In this document: positions 41,789 to 51,672 of the stretch, piece after piece
Numbering within the stretch: the first letter of the stretch is position 1
How the letters are laid out: each line of letters starts with the position of its first letter
From: a virus
Reading direction: 5' to 3' (one strand)
Length of the DNA stretch: 64,000 bases
IMG/VR virus record: IMGVR_UViG_3300017963_000197
Span: 1 to 64,000 of that record
Notes under the pieces: generated by a model
Databases searched by the model: none
Told to the model about the DNA's origin: nothing
The model's input: only the letters and a program-made list of their open reading frames with translations
Translations under genes and position numbers: made by a program

Positions 41789-42688
41789 TCAGAAACTGAC
41801 CTCCCCCTCCTCTACACCACGATTCCGGTCTTCCAGAATCTGGGTTTTAGTATTATCGGACAACACTCTTGTGCCCTCCGGACAGACGGCCTGGAAATCA
41901 CAAAGACGGCAATTGGAACCCGGCGAAGCCAGAAAACACACGCCCGGCTCACTTCCCCGGAGCTTCCGTTTCGCCCCCTCAATCTTGCCGATGGCTTCCA
42001 GCGCCGCGTTTTTAAGGTCGTCCAATTGCTTCTGGGTCGCGTCAACCCAATCCAGGCACTCCTTTGGCTCGAAACGCCAGTAAAGGAACGCCAGCCGGTC
42101 GGGGACCACACCCTTCTTCATCTGGTACAACATGGCGTACCACCGCAATTGGCGCTCGTCTGTGTACCTATCCCGCCAGCGGGACCCCTTCCCATCCAGG
42201 AGGACCAAATCGTTATGAGGTTTGATGCGACGAATTATGAAGTCAGCCCGACCAGCAAGGGTGTGCCCTCGGACAGAAGTATTTAGAACAACCTCGGCGT
42301 GTGCCTCTACCCCCATGAGCCGGTGTGCTTTGATGCCCCGAATCCCTCTAGGAATGGTCTCTCTGACCTCTTGTTCTACCTCCTCTATCGACCTCGAACC
42401 CGGTTTCAGACCCGGTTCGTTCCAATCGAAGACACCGCCCCTCCGAATCTCCTGGACGACAACCTTGTTCAACACAGGCCGCACAAGATCCAACATATGG
42501 AGTGCGGCGTTGCGCTTAGTCCAGATCCTATCCTCGTAATACTTTTCGAAGAGCTTTCCGACCACGTCCCCATAGAGCATGTGTACACGATTACCCGGCT
42601 CCGGGAGTTTCGGTTTACCGATATACCGGTAGTAGTAGGCTCTTGCGCACTGTCTAAAGACAGAGAAACCGGAGTAAGATAAATACAC
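41789..42688 (-). CDS. PD-(D/E)XK nuclease, RecB/Cas4-like with Fe-S cysteines
   Basis: A 299-residue nuclease of the RecB/Cas4/AddB type. Motifs: opening FSVFRQCARAYYYRYI with the first cluster Cys, H-like segment MLYGDVVGKLFEKYY, core LAGRADFI (Asp), LVLLDGKGS (the usual D/E-x-K appears as DGKGS), QLRWYAMLY near the active site, and the C-terminal CRLCDFQAVC, giving four Cys for a [4Fe-4S] cluster. Such enzymes trim DNA ends. It is directly followed by the coiled-coil gene and preceded (1 base) by the SbcD-like gene. Confidence 0.85.
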   Translation of the reverse strand: MYLSYSGFSVFRQCARAYYYRYIGKPKLPEPGNRVHMLYGDVVGKLFEKYYEDRIWTKRNAALHMLDLVRPVLNKVVVQEIRRGGVFDWNEPGLKPGSRSIEEVEQEVRETIPRGIRGIKAHRLMGVEAHAEVVLNTSVRGHTLAGRADFIIRRIKPHNDLVLLDGKGSRWRDRYTDERQLRWYAMLYQMKKGVVPDRLAFLYWRFEPKECLDWVDATQKQLDDLKNAALEAIGKIEGAKRKLRGSEPGVCFLASPGSNCRLCDFQAVCPEGTRVLSDNTKTQILEDRNRGVEEGEVSF

Positions 42689-43666
42689 TTAGTCCTCTCC
42701 GCGAGCGCGTTTCAGGTAGACCAGGGCCATCTCCCTGACTTCGGCGGCGAAATCAAGAGACTTCACATTGTCCTCGATAGTCGCAGTTGGGTCGAACGAT
42801 GCGTCCTCTTGCAACCGTTCGATGAAACCCTCGATGCTACGGCTTTCACCTTCCATCCGCTCTTTCTTCTCGAAATCGAACACCTCCTCAGGCGGTAACA
42901 CATCCAACGGGAACGTCTCGATGTTGATCCCCTCTGGTTTGAACTCCAACAACGCCACTTGAGGCGTCCGTTTGATGTTCTCGTGTATGAGAGCGCCTCG
43001 TGAAACAGCCCCCTGGTTCACGAAATGCTTGCCGCCTATGTGAGAGACGCCCTGATCTTGGTGCCAGTGCCCAAACGCCCAAACATCTGGCCCGTCGGGT
43101 GTTATAAGATCTGCGTACTTGAACACCGGTTCCTTGAAGAACCCTTCTACATTAGGAGGCGGGGCCTCCCCCGCCAAGGCGTGAACCACCGCTACTAGAA
43201 AATCGTCCCCCGGTTGTTTCTGGACAGCACGAAGCTCATCTACCGTTCGCTTCAGGCTGTAAGGAACTCCGACGACTCTGACCTGAAACCCTTCGTCTTG
43301 AAACACCTCTTCCCGCAGTCTCCGGAAAGCGTTGAAGACATACAGGACCCCAAGAGGTTGTTTCTCAATGCTGTCGAGATTGTTATATGTGATGTCGTGG
43401 TTGCCTTCCACACAATAAACAGGGCAGCCGTACTGGCCATGGATCAAGCCCGTCCGGATATTCAAAGCATGAGGGTTCTTACTCGGCGTCTTTATATGGA
43501 AGTAGTCCCCGCCGTCCAGAACGGCGTCAACCTTGTGTTCGTTGGCCAGCGCTCCTATCTGTTCCAGGTTGGACCAAATCTCTGCCGGATAGTCGCCCTT
43601 CCACGACGCGGGCGTCTTATCCGTCAGATGCACATCCGTGCGAAAAATGAAAGCTACTCTTGACAT
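42689..43666 (-). CDS. sbcD: SbcD/Mre11-like nuclease
   Basis: A 325-residue metallophosphoesterase. All five metal motifs are seen: RTDVH (D11, H13), LDGGDYFH (D54), VEGNHD (N89-D91), VVHAL (H162) and FGHWH (H200, H202). It is the nuclease partner of Rad50/SbcC (T4 gp47/46) in double-strand break processing. It overlaps the Walker A half of SbcC by 13 bases, so the partners are produced together. The C-terminal 60 residues form the capping helices that bind the ATPase. Confidence 0.92.
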   Translation of the reverse strand: MSRVAFIFRTDVHLTDKTPASWKGDYPAEIWSNLEQIGALANEHKVDAVLDGGDYFHIKTPSKNPHALNIRTGLIHGQYGCPVYCVEGNHDITYNNLDSIEKQPLGVLYVFNAFRRLREEVFQDEGFQVRVVGVPYSLKRTVDELRAVQKQPGDDFLVAVVHALAGEAPPPNVEGFFKEPVFKYADLITPDGPDVWAFGHWHQDQGVSHIGGKHFVNQGAVSRGALIHENIKRTPQVALLEFKPEGINIETFPLDVLPPEEVFDFEKKERMEGESRSIEGFIERLQEDASFDPTATIEDNVKSLDFAAEVREMALVYLKRARGED

Positions 43667-44859
43667 TCATGCCCCGAATCAAAAGGCCGTTCACAAAAGG
43701 GACATATACCCAACTCTGCTTCCAACTGGCGCTTCTCTTGGATAGCGTCTTTCAATTCCTTTTTCACCTGGAGCAGTGCCCGAGACACTTCGTACACACG
43801 AGTCGCCCACGAATCGAGACGAAGGTAAGACTCCTTGTTCTCTTTCAGCGGCTCGATGTCCGGGACCACAATAAGTTCAACAGGCTGGAACTTGCCGAAG
43901 AACTCTCGCAACAGTTCGACCTTGGAGGCCCACTCAACGAGTTTGTCGTGCGCGGCATCTGATGACAGGACTTGGAAGCTCGGAAGCTCGATAACATCCA
44001 CCCCCTCCAAAGCGAGGACCGCCGCCGCCCTGTTTTCATGATCCTCTACGAACTCCTCCAAGGCGAAGAAGGCTTCTCCCCCGTTTGTTAGGGAGTCGAT
44101 GCTTGGAATCTTGACCAAATTTACGTCCTTGAGGTCCCGGATTTGCTGGCCCACACTGAGCACAGAAAACAGGAACCGCTCTAATTTCTCGGATTTAACA
44201 CGAACGCTTTCGGCCTTCCGGTCAAGCTCTTCGAGTTCCACCACGCGCTCGACGACCCCGTCCAACCCGTCATAACCAGCCAGGGTCATCCGCAGATCCA
44301 GAACGTCCTTCTCTCGGACCTTACGGGTCGCTTTGGCCTCCCTCCGATCCTTGTCCGCCAGCCGGATGGCAGAGTTGATTTGATCCAACTTCGCCACATC
44401 CGACAAAATATCAGCGGCCACAGTGCCCGGTTTGTTCAAGATGAAGATGGGCTTGAACTGATCTGACACCTGCAAGATTTCCTTCTCGTCGCCCAGCTTG
44501 ACCGGGCCGAAGTCTTCCAGGAGGAAATCGGGAGTCCCCCTCCCTACGACGGTGTGTTCCGTCCCGTTGTACTCATATCGGTTAACCGCGTCGCCCTTTT
44601 CCCACAGGAGGTCCAGGCCCTCAGTCTCGATGTGGACCAAACAAGAGCATTTACAGGTCTTGGCACCCCGTAGCAATCGGAGACAGTTGGGAGAGTGCCT
44701 CACATAGTTGTCTACCGGAGAGCCGGTCAAAGCCGCCTTGACGGCCCTGACGATAGCACTCTTGCCGATGTTACTTCTCCCAGCCAAGGCCGAGAAGCCG
44801 TCCACCTCGACGACTTCATGGGCCACAGACTGGAAATTCCTGATCTCTATCCGAACCAT
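43654..44859 (-). CDS. sbcC: SbcC/Rad50-like N-terminal half (Walker A and zinc hook)
   Basis: A 401-residue protein with Rad50-type opening VRIEIRNFQSVAHE, Walker A GRSNIGKSA at 27-35, and a Q-loop-like region near 130 (EILQVSDQFKPIF). Residues 160-380 are coiled coil. It ends right after a zinc hook or ribbon: C386-P-F-C389 and H397/C399. No signature or Walker B exists here; these are in the gene at 39581-40258. A second Cys cluster (CKCSC near 68-73) sits between Walker A and the Q-loop. The start overlaps the RecA stop by one base. Confidence 0.88.
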   Translation of the reverse strand: MVRIEIRNFQSVAHEVVEVDGFSALAGRSNIGKSAIVRAVKAALTGSPVDNYVRHSPNCLRLLRGAKTCKCSCLVHIETEGLDLLWEKGDAVNRYEYNGTEHTVVGRGTPDFLLEDFGPVKLGDEKEILQVSDQFKPIFILNKPGTVAADILSDVAKLDQINSAIRLADKDRREAKATRKVREKDVLDLRMTLAGYDGLDGVVERVVELEELDRKAESVRVKSEKLERFLFSVLSVGQQIRDLKDVNLVKIPSIDSLTNGGEAFFALEEFVEDHENRAAAVLALEGVDVIELPSFQVLSSDAAHDKLVEWASKVELLREFFGKFQPVELIVVPDIEPLKENKESYLRLDSWATRVYEVSRALLQVKKELKDAIQEKRQLEAELGICPFCERPFDSGHECQE

Positions 44860-46154
44860 TAAGCACCGCTGTCTTCGGCGCTCTCTATCTCTATTTCGGT
44901 CTCGGTCTCGGAGATAGCTTCTTGAACCTCTGCGACGATTTCATCGTCCACGCTATCGCTCTCCAAGTCGAACCCTTCCATCAGTTCGTCTTCTTCGTCG
45001 AGGTCGGACCCAGCATCCACGCCCGAAGCGTTAACGGCCTGAGCCAACTTATCCCTTAGCGCCGTGAAAACCTTGGGGTTGTCGATCAGGAACTGGCGGA
45101 ACTTCTCCTTACCCTGGAACCTCTGTTCTCCCAGAGTGTAATAAGCTCCTTGCCGTTTAATCAGCTTCTGGACGACCCCTGTCTCAATGATCGAAAGGTA
45201 ATCGTCGATGCCGACGCCGAACCGAATGAACATCTGGGTCGAGTGTCCCTGTTTCGCGTCGAGCTTGGACTTGACCACTTTGACATCCGTGACGTTACCG
45301 TAAGGGAACCGCCGCTTCTTACCACTAAGCTGATCCTTACGCTCGACGAATTCGGACTTGATACGGGCCGTACGCAAACGCAGATACGCGAAGAACTTGA
45401 TAGCCTTGCCTCCGCTTGTGTTCTCAGAGTCACCGCCACCGCCCCAACCCCCACTCGTCTGAATCAACGCACGGGTCTGGTTGACAAGGATCAGGGCTGT
45501 GCCTGGATGATCAGGGTTTGGTGTGTCCTTATCGTCAGGCAAACGGGGGTACTTCCGCAGCCACATGACAAACTTCGGCAGAGCGTTGGAGAACTTGGCC
45601 GCGACAGCGCCGATTTTAGCTGCATCGTCGAAGCCCTTCACAATCTCGTCCTTGGGGACCATCGAAGCCACAGAGTCCACCCCGACGACATCCATGCCCG
45701 CCACGATGCCCACGAACATCATTTTGAAGCCCTCTTCCATGGAGTCCGGCTGGTAGACCAACAACTTGTCCTCGTCGTAGTCCAGACCCAAGGCTTTGGC
45801 GTAGCTGTGGTCCAGAGAGTGCTCGAAATCGATGAACATGGCCGAACCACCAGCCTTTTGCGCCTCGATCATACTATGGATAAGGAGTGTGGTTTTGCCG
45901 CTGGACTCAGGACCATATAACTCCGTGATCCGACGCCGGGGGAAACCAGGACAAATCAGGCCCTTCCCATCCTTGGTCGGAGTGCCTCCGATCAACATAT
46001 CCACAGGGAAAGAACCCGTAGACACATAGGGTAACGGCTCATCGGTAGGTGACAACGGCTTCTGCTTAGTCGCCTTGAGGATGGTCCTTCTGGCTTTGGC
46101 TACCGCCTCCGCCGTCGGATTAACAAGCTTTTTCTTACTGGCTTTCTTTGCCAT
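44859..46154 (-). CDS. recA: RecA recombinase
   Basis: A 431-residue RecA/UvsX-type strand-exchange ATPase. Walker A GPESSGKTT at 81-89, catalytic Glu strand FIDFEHSLD near 110, Walker B VVGVDSVA near 155, L1 region and ATP-sensing LILVNQTRA near 230, L2 with GGKAIKFFA near 260. It is closer to bacterial RecA than to T4 UvsX in motif wording. The last 55 residues are very acidic (Glu, Asp), a longer autoinhibitory tail than E. coli RecA. The start has GAGGAA upstream. Confidence 0.95.
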   Translation of the reverse strand: MAKKASKKKLVNPTAEAVAKARRTILKATKQKPLSPTDEPLPYVSTGSFPVDMLIGGTPTKDGKGLICPGFPRRRITELYGPESSGKTTLLIHSMIEAQKAGGSAMFIDFEHSLDHSYAKALGLDYDEDKLLVYQPDSMEEGFKMMFVGIVAGMDVVGVDSVASMVPKDEIVKGFDDAAKIGAVAAKFSNALPKFVMWLRKYPRLPDDKDTPNPDHPGTALILVNQTRALIQTSGGWGGGGDSENTSGGKAIKFFAYLRLRTARIKSEFVERKDQLSGKKRRFPYGNVTDVKVVKSKLDAKQGHSTQMFIRFGVGIDDYLSIIETGVVQKLIKRQGAYYTLGEQRFQGKEKFRQFLIDNPKVFTALRDKLAQAVNASGVDAGSDLDEEDELMEGFDLESDSVDDEIVAEVQEAISETETEIEIESAEDSGA

Positions 46155-46160
46155 AATTCC

Positions 46161-46838
46161 TCACTTTGGAAGTAGCGAGAACCTAAAGTACCTCTGGTTC
46201 TCTTTAAACATTGCGCCCTTCATGATGGTTTGCCCCTTACGCTTGCCACGTTTGAACGTGTGGATCTTGGCAAAAGCCTGATACTCGGACGGAGTTAAGT
46301 CGTCTACACCAATCTCACCCCGCAACAATTTCCAAAATCTGGCGGCGAACCGGGCGACATGGTAGGCGTCCGCCACGTCAGAGTTCCACCTTGTGATCCC
46401 CGTATCCGCTCTGGCAGCTTCGACCATATCGGACTTGAACATCTTTCCTTTTCGTATCTTGGGGTCTTCTTTCGCCAGCATCTTGAGAGTACCGGGATCG
46501 AAGTACACCACGTCCTTGCGCCGACTCCAGATAGCCTCGTTGACCACCAGGAACAGGGCGTAAAGCCCCTCACTCCACAATTCTCCGAAGGGAGGGGACT
46601 CCACGCCCACGTTCTCGATTAACAGATACTGGTCCAACAAGTCCTGTAGCTCCCGGCGCAAGGTCACGTAACGTTCTACCCAAATGGTCTTCGGTGACGT
46701 GGACCAACGGCCTTTCGCGAAAACACGATCCTTACCCACAACCACAGAGTTGTGGATACACCAGCCGAAGCCGGTAAGGGACGGATCAAGACCTAACGTG
46801 ATCATGAGCAAATGACGGGAAAACCCGCCCCCGATCAC
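46161..46838 (-). CDS. RuvC-like Holliday junction resolvase
   Basis: Predicted junction-specific nuclease of the RuvC/RNase H fold. Motifs: TLGLDPSLTGFGW with the first Asp, VGVESPPFG with the second acid, and SDVADAYHVARFA with the last Asp pair. The gene lies just after RecA in the operon order. The GTG at 46838 overlaps the previous stop (GTGA); the ATG at 46805, giving the usual MITLGLD start, is an alternative with no clear site. The C-terminal 60 residues are basic (KRGKRKGQTI). Confidence 0.85.
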   Translation of the reverse strand: MIGGGFSRHLLMITLGLDPSLTGFGWCIHNSVVVGKDRVFAKGRWSTSPKTIWVERYVTLRRELQDLLDQYLLIENVGVESPPFGELWSEGLYALFLVVNEAIWSRRKDVVYFDPGTLKMLAKEDPKIRKGKMFKSDMVEAARADTGITRWNSDVADAYHVARFAARFWKLLRGEIGVDDLTPSEYQAFAKIHTFKRGKRKGQTIMKGAMFKENQRYFRFSLLPK

Positions 46839-47725
46839 ACTTGGTCGAGCATGTCCTGGAAGCTATCCGACGAAATGTCTTCGGTAGCGGAGCCGCCAAG
46901 CCCCAGCTTGGTCCGAAGCTGATCCGTGGTCATCTCACGGAACGGGATCAACTTCTCGTACATGGGAAGCGCCTGGGCCAACACGGCGTTCTTGAACGTA
47001 TCGTTCTTCTGCCAAATGGCCGGTCCGGCAGCGGACGGCGAGATGTTCTGGAACTCCACAACCTTACACTCCAGCCTGATGTCCTGGGAAGCCAGGGAAA
47101 GGTTGTTCTCCCGGAGACCGTCGTTGAGCTTCCAGATATCGTCATAGACGCGAGTGCTGAAACGCCACGGGATGAGCTTCAGCTTCCCGTCCTTGATCTG
47201 CTTTCCAAGAGCCTCCTTGTTGAGTTGGCCCTCGTCCGTCGTCGGGTAGATCAACAGAAGGGTGGTGAAATACGTCTTGGGTTCCGGCAGCCGCTTCCAG
47301 ATGGCGTCGTCTTCCGGGCCATCCTTACCCAGACGAGAAAGTACGTACCCAAGACCCTCTTGGTAGTGGGCCTTCATGACCTTGAAGTGCGAGACGGAGA
47401 CATCCAACAACTCAGTCGGAGATAGCTCGTCCACACTCTTGCTCAGTTCCTTGGCGCGGGCTTCTACCGCCTTCTTACCCACAGCCACTATCTCTTCACG
47501 AGTCGGCTTCTTGTCGCCCTCCTCCTTACGAGCCGCCTTGATGGCAGCGCGAATGGCGTTCGACTCGTAAGTGTAGAAGTAGACAAAAGCACATCGAATG
47601 GTCTGACCCTTGGAGGTCATTTTCAACCACTCTTGTTTGGTCCCCGCAACGTCTCTCTCGTCAGCGTCGAGAGCAACATCGTCCTCGTACGAATACCCAT
47701 CAATATCAAATATATCGTCTGACAT
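46835..47725 (-). CDS. Possible ssDNA-binding protein
   Basis: A 296-residue protein started at the ATG at 47725, with AGAGGA at good spacing. It sits next to the RuvC- and RecA-like genes, a common place for an ssDNA-binding protein. Predicted features: acidic N-terminus (DDIFDID), a beta-rich region with aromatic residues (TIRCAFVYFYTYES, RVYDDIWKLND), and an acidic last 20 residues (DISSDSFQDMLDQV), as in gp32-type proteins. I see no diagnostic motif, so the role is inferred from context and the acidic tail only. Confidence 0.4.
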   Translation of the reverse strand: MSDDIFDIDGYSYEDDVALDADERDVAGTKQEWLKMTSKGQTIRCAFVYFYTYESNAIRAAIKAARKEEGDKKPTREEIVAVGKKAVEARAKELSKSVDELSPTELLDVSVSHFKVMKAHYQEGLGYVLSRLGKDGPEDDAIWKRLPEPKTYFTTLLLIYPTTDEGQLNKEALGKQIKDGKLKLIPWRFSTRVYDDIWKLNDGLRENNLSLASQDIRLECKVVEFQNISPSAAGPAIWQKNDTFKNAVLAQALPMYEKLIPFREMTTDQLRTKLGLGGSATEDISSDSFQDMLDQV

Positions 47726-47739
47726 GGCTTTCCTCTTTT

Positions 47740-47898
47740 TTAGGGTCGCTCCAACCACAAATTATCAAGTAGGAGGTTAGAAACGACAGTTTCGTTAGCT
47801 GACAGACTTGAGGACCATCTCCAGAGGTATCTATATGAGCCTAATGGTATAGGGTTTCCAAGCCTGTCAGGAGCCTCTACACCAGGGATACAAAACAA
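47740..47898 (-). CDS. Possible small protein (52 aa)
   Basis: A TTG at 47898, two bases after the previous stop, with GGAGGA eight bases upstream, opens a 53-codon frame filling the gap before the next gene. The product (FCIPGVEAPDRLGN, then SSLSANETVVSNLL) has varied composition and Trp/Tyr residues but also a lower GC content than its neighbours. No family; may be real or chance. Confidence 0.35.
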   Translation of the reverse strand: MFCIPGVEAPDRLGNPIPLGSYRYLWRWSSSLSANETVVSNLLLDNLWLERP

Positions 47899-47899
47899 T

Positions 47900-48727
47900 T
47901 CACAGTTCCTCCAAAAGAGACAAAACGTCTTCCACTTTTTCGGCATCGCCGTTACCCGTAGTGTCAGACGACTTCTCTTCCACTACGGGTTGTGGTTCCC
48001 CTTCTGCGGGGGAGTCGAGAAATTGGGCGACATCTTCTTCTGTTACCTCCGAAGTCTCCTCGCTCTCGGGTTCTTTTTCTGACTCTTTTACATCCGGCTC
48101 TGGCTCGCCCGACTCTTCTTCCCCTTCATCGGCCTCCTCGTCAGGCTCGTCCAACATGTTCGCCAGTTCCTCTTCGTTCAAATCATCCAGGGCCATCCCG
48201 CCAGAAGGCGATCGAATCCCTTTCGCCTTTGTTCGACCCGTCCGCTCGTCCCCGTAAAAAGACCCGGAATCGATTTCGATCTGGATCAACCGACGCTGGT
48301 CCTTGATGGCGGTCATCGTCGCGTGTAACTCTTTGTTGCGGTAATTCACCACCTTGTAGACCGCGTCCAACTGGTGCATCCGGTCCTTCAGTTTGTTGAT
48401 TTCTTGTTGTTCCTCACGGAGCATGAAACCGACAGTGGCCTTACGGTCTTCCACGCTGGCAAGAAACCGAACGCGCTCGTTATTAGCCAACAGATTGTCG
48501 TGCTCTAGAGCGTAGGCTGCTTCTAACTTCCGAAGCTCGCTACTGACCTCTAGCTTCTCCCGGTTCAATTCAGAAATTACCAAACCAACCGCGTTCAGGT
48601 AATTCCGGCACGTGGCTATGACGTTTTGAAAATACTGGGGACCCAGAGATGCCGGGTCGCTTTCCAACTCCAAGATATAGGAATCCATCTCCTTGAAGAT
48701 GGCGTCTACACGATCCTCGGTGAGCAT
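47900..48727 (-). CDS. Coiled-coil protein with acidic C-terminal tail
   Basis: A 275-residue protein. Residues 1-160 are a series of long helices (FKEMDSYILELESDP, AVGLVISELNREKLEVSSELRKLE) with heptad spacing. Residues 185-275 are almost all Glu, Asp, Ser and Pro. I recall similar hypothetical proteins in large phages near DNA metabolism genes. The composition could suit a DNA-mimic or partner-binding role, but no function can be named. Confidence 0.55.
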   Translation of the reverse strand: MLTEDRVDAIFKEMDSYILELESDPASLGPQYFQNVIATCRNYLNAVGLVISELNREKLEVSSELRKLEAAYALEHDNLLANNERVRFLASVEDRKATVGFMLREEQQEINKLKDRMHQLDAVYKVVNYRNKELHATMTAIKDQRRLIQIEIDSGSFYGDERTGRTKAKGIRSPSGGMALDDLNEEELANMLDEPDEEADEGEEESGEPEPDVKESEKEPESEETSEVTEEDVAQFLDSPAEGEPQPVVEEKSSDTTGNGDAEKVEDVLSLLEEL

Positions 48728-48751
48728 CCCCCCATCTACACCACCGATGAC

Positions 48752-49480
48752 TCACACTGGTGCTTTTATGGGCGTTGTTTGCAAACGAAAAAGAAGTTGA
48801 TCCACGGACATATCGGCGTCGCGCCACTCTTTCACCGCCTGGATAAGCTGTAGCCGGGTCGCGGTCTCGACTTGTTTGTCGCGTCTGCTCTTCTCACCCC
48901 CCACCGCGATTAGCTCCTTGGCGACGGGGGCACAAACCTCCATTATCCGGCAGAATAAGGCTCCTTGTTCGATCGCGTCGTCCACGGCTTTGTGGGTATG
49001 TTTTGGTAAACCCTCGAACCACTCTTTCGGCATATTTCTTTTGCTCGTCTCTCGAAAGGGTTTCCGAAGAACGGCCATGGCCAGGGTCTTGATATCGAGA
49101 GCCTGAAAACCAAAAGGGCTTTTCCCCGTAAATTTGATCAGGTACCAATACACGAAAGTGAAATCGTACCCCGCCGGGTAACAAACACAAACAGGTTTTC
49201 CAGGCAAACGATTTAACCACTCGGTAAAACGTAGCATGACCGATTGAGGGGCTACTGGGTTGCTTCTACACGCCTTCCAGGCTTCGGGTTGTGTTTCCCA
49301 CCAAGCCATCGTTTCAGGGTTCCCGGACGCCCCCTCCAAGGTCTTCAAGTTGGCTGAAAAGGTGTCCACCAGAGTTTCATCCAACTGGTATGCAGCGGCT
49401 CCCAAGCTCAACATAGAGTTAGGACCCGGAATAGGCCCATCTGACTCCACGTCAACGCTTACATAAATTTCCCTAGCCAT
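48752..49480 (-). CDS. DnaQ-like 3'-5' exonuclease (DEDDh)
   Basis: A 242-residue proofreading-type exonuclease. Exo [11 protein letters not shown] (Asp, Glu). Exo [19 protein letters not shown] (Asp). Exo [16 protein letters not shown] (His, Asp). The ATG at 49480 is chosen for GGAG upstream; it overlaps the helicase stop by 8 bases. In a phage with Pol III-style loader genes it may act as epsilon-like proofreader, or as a stand-alone DNA/RNA exonuclease. No clamp-binding or alpha-binding tail is evident. Confidence 0.88.
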   Translation of the reverse strand: MAREIYVSVDVESDGPIPGPNSMLSLGAAAYQLDETLVDTFSANLKTLEGASGNPETMAWWETQPEAWKACRSNPVAPQSVMLRFTEWLNRLPGKPVCVCYPAGYDFTFVYWYLIKFTGKSPFGFQALDIKTLAMAVLRKPFRETSKRNMPKEWFEGLPKHTHKAVDDAIEQGALFCRIMEVCAPVAKELIAVGGEKSRRDKQVETATRLQLIQAVKEWRDADMSVDQLLFRLQTTPIKAPV

Positions 49481-51653
49481 TTTCACTCCCCACCAGATCA
49501 CGAAAGATGGTGTTGCGTTGAACCACCTTGTCGTTCGCTACAGCCTTTAACACAGCGTCTGACTGTCCTAACAACCACACCTTATTCCTGGCCCGTGTTA
49601 TTGCCGTATAGAACAGATTTCTTTGCAACATACGCCCCTGTCTCCGTACTAGGGGTAAGATTATGGTCTCGAACTCTTCTCCCTGGCAACGGTGTACCGT
49701 TACCGCGTACGCCAACTTGAGCATCAATCTAGCTTCGTCCTTGGGGACTTCAACGTTCGTGTCCGGAGTGTTCCCAACCCCATGGATTCGAAGGGTGAGA
49801 CTATCCTTTTTGATAGCCACTAACTTGCCAATGTCTCCGTTATAGACATTGAGTTCGTAGTTGTTCTTGATAACCATGAGCCGGTCGCCCACCCGTGTTT
49901 GAAACTCGGGGAGGCTCCACCGCGCCTGACCTTTGTCCGGGTTTAACTCGTCTCGCAAAAGATTGTTCAGATTGTTGACCCCGACAACGCCTTCGTACTT
50001 AGGAGACAACACCTGAAAATTGGCGTCGCGCCCCTTGAGCTTGGCGGCCATCTTAACGATAAGCCCCGCAATCTGGCGCTCCTCGGATATCTCCCGGAAT
50101 TGGAACTCAGTTTGTTCCTTGACCGGAAGGTCTAAAGGCGTCTTTCCGGCTCTGATCCGGTGGGCAGCCTTTACAATGTCACTCGTCTCAGCTTGTCGGA
50201 ACACGTGCTCCAACCTGACGTGGGAGACGGCCTCACACAACAGTAGTTCTCTCAACACATTTCCAGGTCCGACGGACGGAAGCTGTGCGTCGTCTCCGAC
50301 CAGGACAATCATCGTCTCCGACTCCAAAGCGTCCAGGAGACGATAAAACAAACCTTGGTCAACCATCGAGCATTCATCGACGATAATAGCTTGAGTCCGT
50401 AACGGTTCGTGCCTGTTGTGCCACCACTGGAAGCCGTCGTATTTTAATGCCCGATGGATAGTTGAGGCGCTGTCTTCCGTCACAGCCGCCAGACGCTTTG
50501 CGGCGATCCCCGTGGGTGCCATAAGGTTGTAACTTACCCCCAACTGTCTGAACAGATGGACAAAGGCACGGATCAACGTCGTCTTCCCCGTCCCCGGTGC
50601 CCCTGTCACAACCAACACCCTGTTTGCTATGAGCCTTTCTATGGCTTCTCGCTGTCTGTCGGATAACGTTATACTGTTGACGGACTCATAGTTCCGAAGA
50701 AAGATTCCGACATCGATAACCAACTCAGACGGGGACAAGAACTGTGTGAGTAACGACGCCCCCTCCCGCTCATAAAGATACATATCCGGCAAGTAGACAC
50801 CCACACCAGGGTCCACCTTTACCTTCTCATCCCTTTCCAGTTCCTCTATAGCCTTGGTAACTTCGCGGGGGAGATCCGTAGCATCGAATGGCGCTACACC
50901 ATTAGAGGCGGCTACGACGTTCATGAGTTCCGCGATATCACCACGCCTCGCGAATAGGTGTCCCTGGTAAGTCTGTTCTCGAAGAGTCCAAAGAACACCA
51001 CCCTTGATGCGCCTGGGGTCGCCAAGTTGAAAACCTCTTTTCATGGCCAGAGTGTCAACTTGCCGGAAGGGGAAACCCTCGATCTCCATCAAGCGGTACG
51101 GATCGTCCCGGATGATATCTATCGAGTCTTCTCCAAACTTCATGAATATCTGGGCCACCATCGTTGCCGACAGGCCGTGTTTGCGAAGGAACTCGGCCAG
51201 CGTGGCTTCACCGCGAATCCGCCGCCAACGGGTACACGCCAGTCTCAACACCTCCTCTTCTTCTTCGTCCGCGCTCAAATCATGCCCGTTCAACAGGGCA
51301 TCATAGGTTTCGGTTCCAAACACCTGGACTGTTTTGCTCAGAACCTTCCAGTTATCGAACACCTTGACACAATTACCCAAGAAGAAGCGGACCTCGTTTT
51401 CGTCTCTGGCCCAAGGTTGCCAACCCGACGCCTTGTATTGCAAGCCATACTTCTGGTGGATTTCCCATTCCCCTGAAATTTCCAGAACCGCTCCTTCGAT
51501 CAACTTCTCGATACCGAAGAAGTACCCCGACACTTTGACATTACGGGGACGACGCTCCTCGCCCTTGGCCTCCAAGACCTTAAAGGAGAAGGCGTGGTAG
51601 GGAGAGTCCCCGCCGAAGAACACCTTTTTGATACAGCCACGGTAGTATCCCAC
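49473..51653 (-). CDS. RecD2-like SF1B DNA helicase
   Basis: A 726-residue 5'-3' helicase. N-terminal 320 residues include an OB-like start, a helix-hairpin-helix region ([19 protein letters not shown]) and RecD2-type linker. Helicase motifs: [11 protein letters not shown], Walker [10 protein letters not shown] at 351-359, Ia [22 protein letters not shown] near 424, [18 protein letters not shown], the SH3-like insert, [15 protein letters not shown] and [13 protein letters not shown]. Likely role is recombination or replication restart. It lies between ligase and DnaQ-like genes. Confidence 0.93.
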   Translation of the reverse strand: MGYYRGCIKKVFFGGDSPYHAFSFKVLEAKGEERRPRNVKVSGYFFGIEKLIEGAVLEISGEWEIHQKYGLQYKASGWQPWARDENEVRFFLGNCVKVFDNWKVLSKTVQVFGTETYDALLNGHDLSADEEEEEVLRLACTRWRRIRGEATLAEFLRKHGLSATMVAQIFMKFGEDSIDIIRDDPYRLMEIEGFPFRQVDTLAMKRGFQLGDPRRIKGGVLWTLREQTYQGHLFARRGDIAELMNVVAASNGVAPFDATDLPREVTKAIEELERDEKVKVDPGVGVYLPDMYLYEREGASLLTQFLSPSELVIDVGIFLRNYESVNSITLSDRQREAIERLIANRVLVVTGAPGTGKTTLIRAFVHLFRQLGVSYNLMAPTGIAAKRLAAVTEDSASTIHRALKYDGFQWWHNRHEPLRTQAIIVDECSMVDQGLFYRLLDALESETMIVLVGDDAQLPSVGPGNVLRELLLCEAVSHVRLEHVFRQAETSDIVKAAHRIRAGKTPLDLPVKEQTEFQFREISEERQIAGLIVKMAAKLKGRDANFQVLSPKYEGVVGVNNLNNLLRDELNPDKGQARWSLPEFQTRVGDRLMVIKNNYELNVYNGDIGKLVAIKKDSLTLRIHGVGNTPDTNVEVPKDEARLMLKLAYAVTVHRCQGEEFETIILPLVRRQGRMLQRNLFYTAITRARNKVWLLGQSDAVLKAVANDKVVQRNTIFRDLVGSENG

Positions 51654-51672
51654 CGGGCTTATCTACACCAAC

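Noticed and set aside
43660-44707. Several plus-strand frames antisense to SbcC
   Set aside because: Shadows of a well-supported minus-strand gene with Walker A and zinc hook.
48570-48827. 85-residue minus-strand frame over the end of the DnaQ-like/coiled-coil junction
   Set aside because: It is Arg/Ser-rich and overlaps two better-supported genes in other frames.
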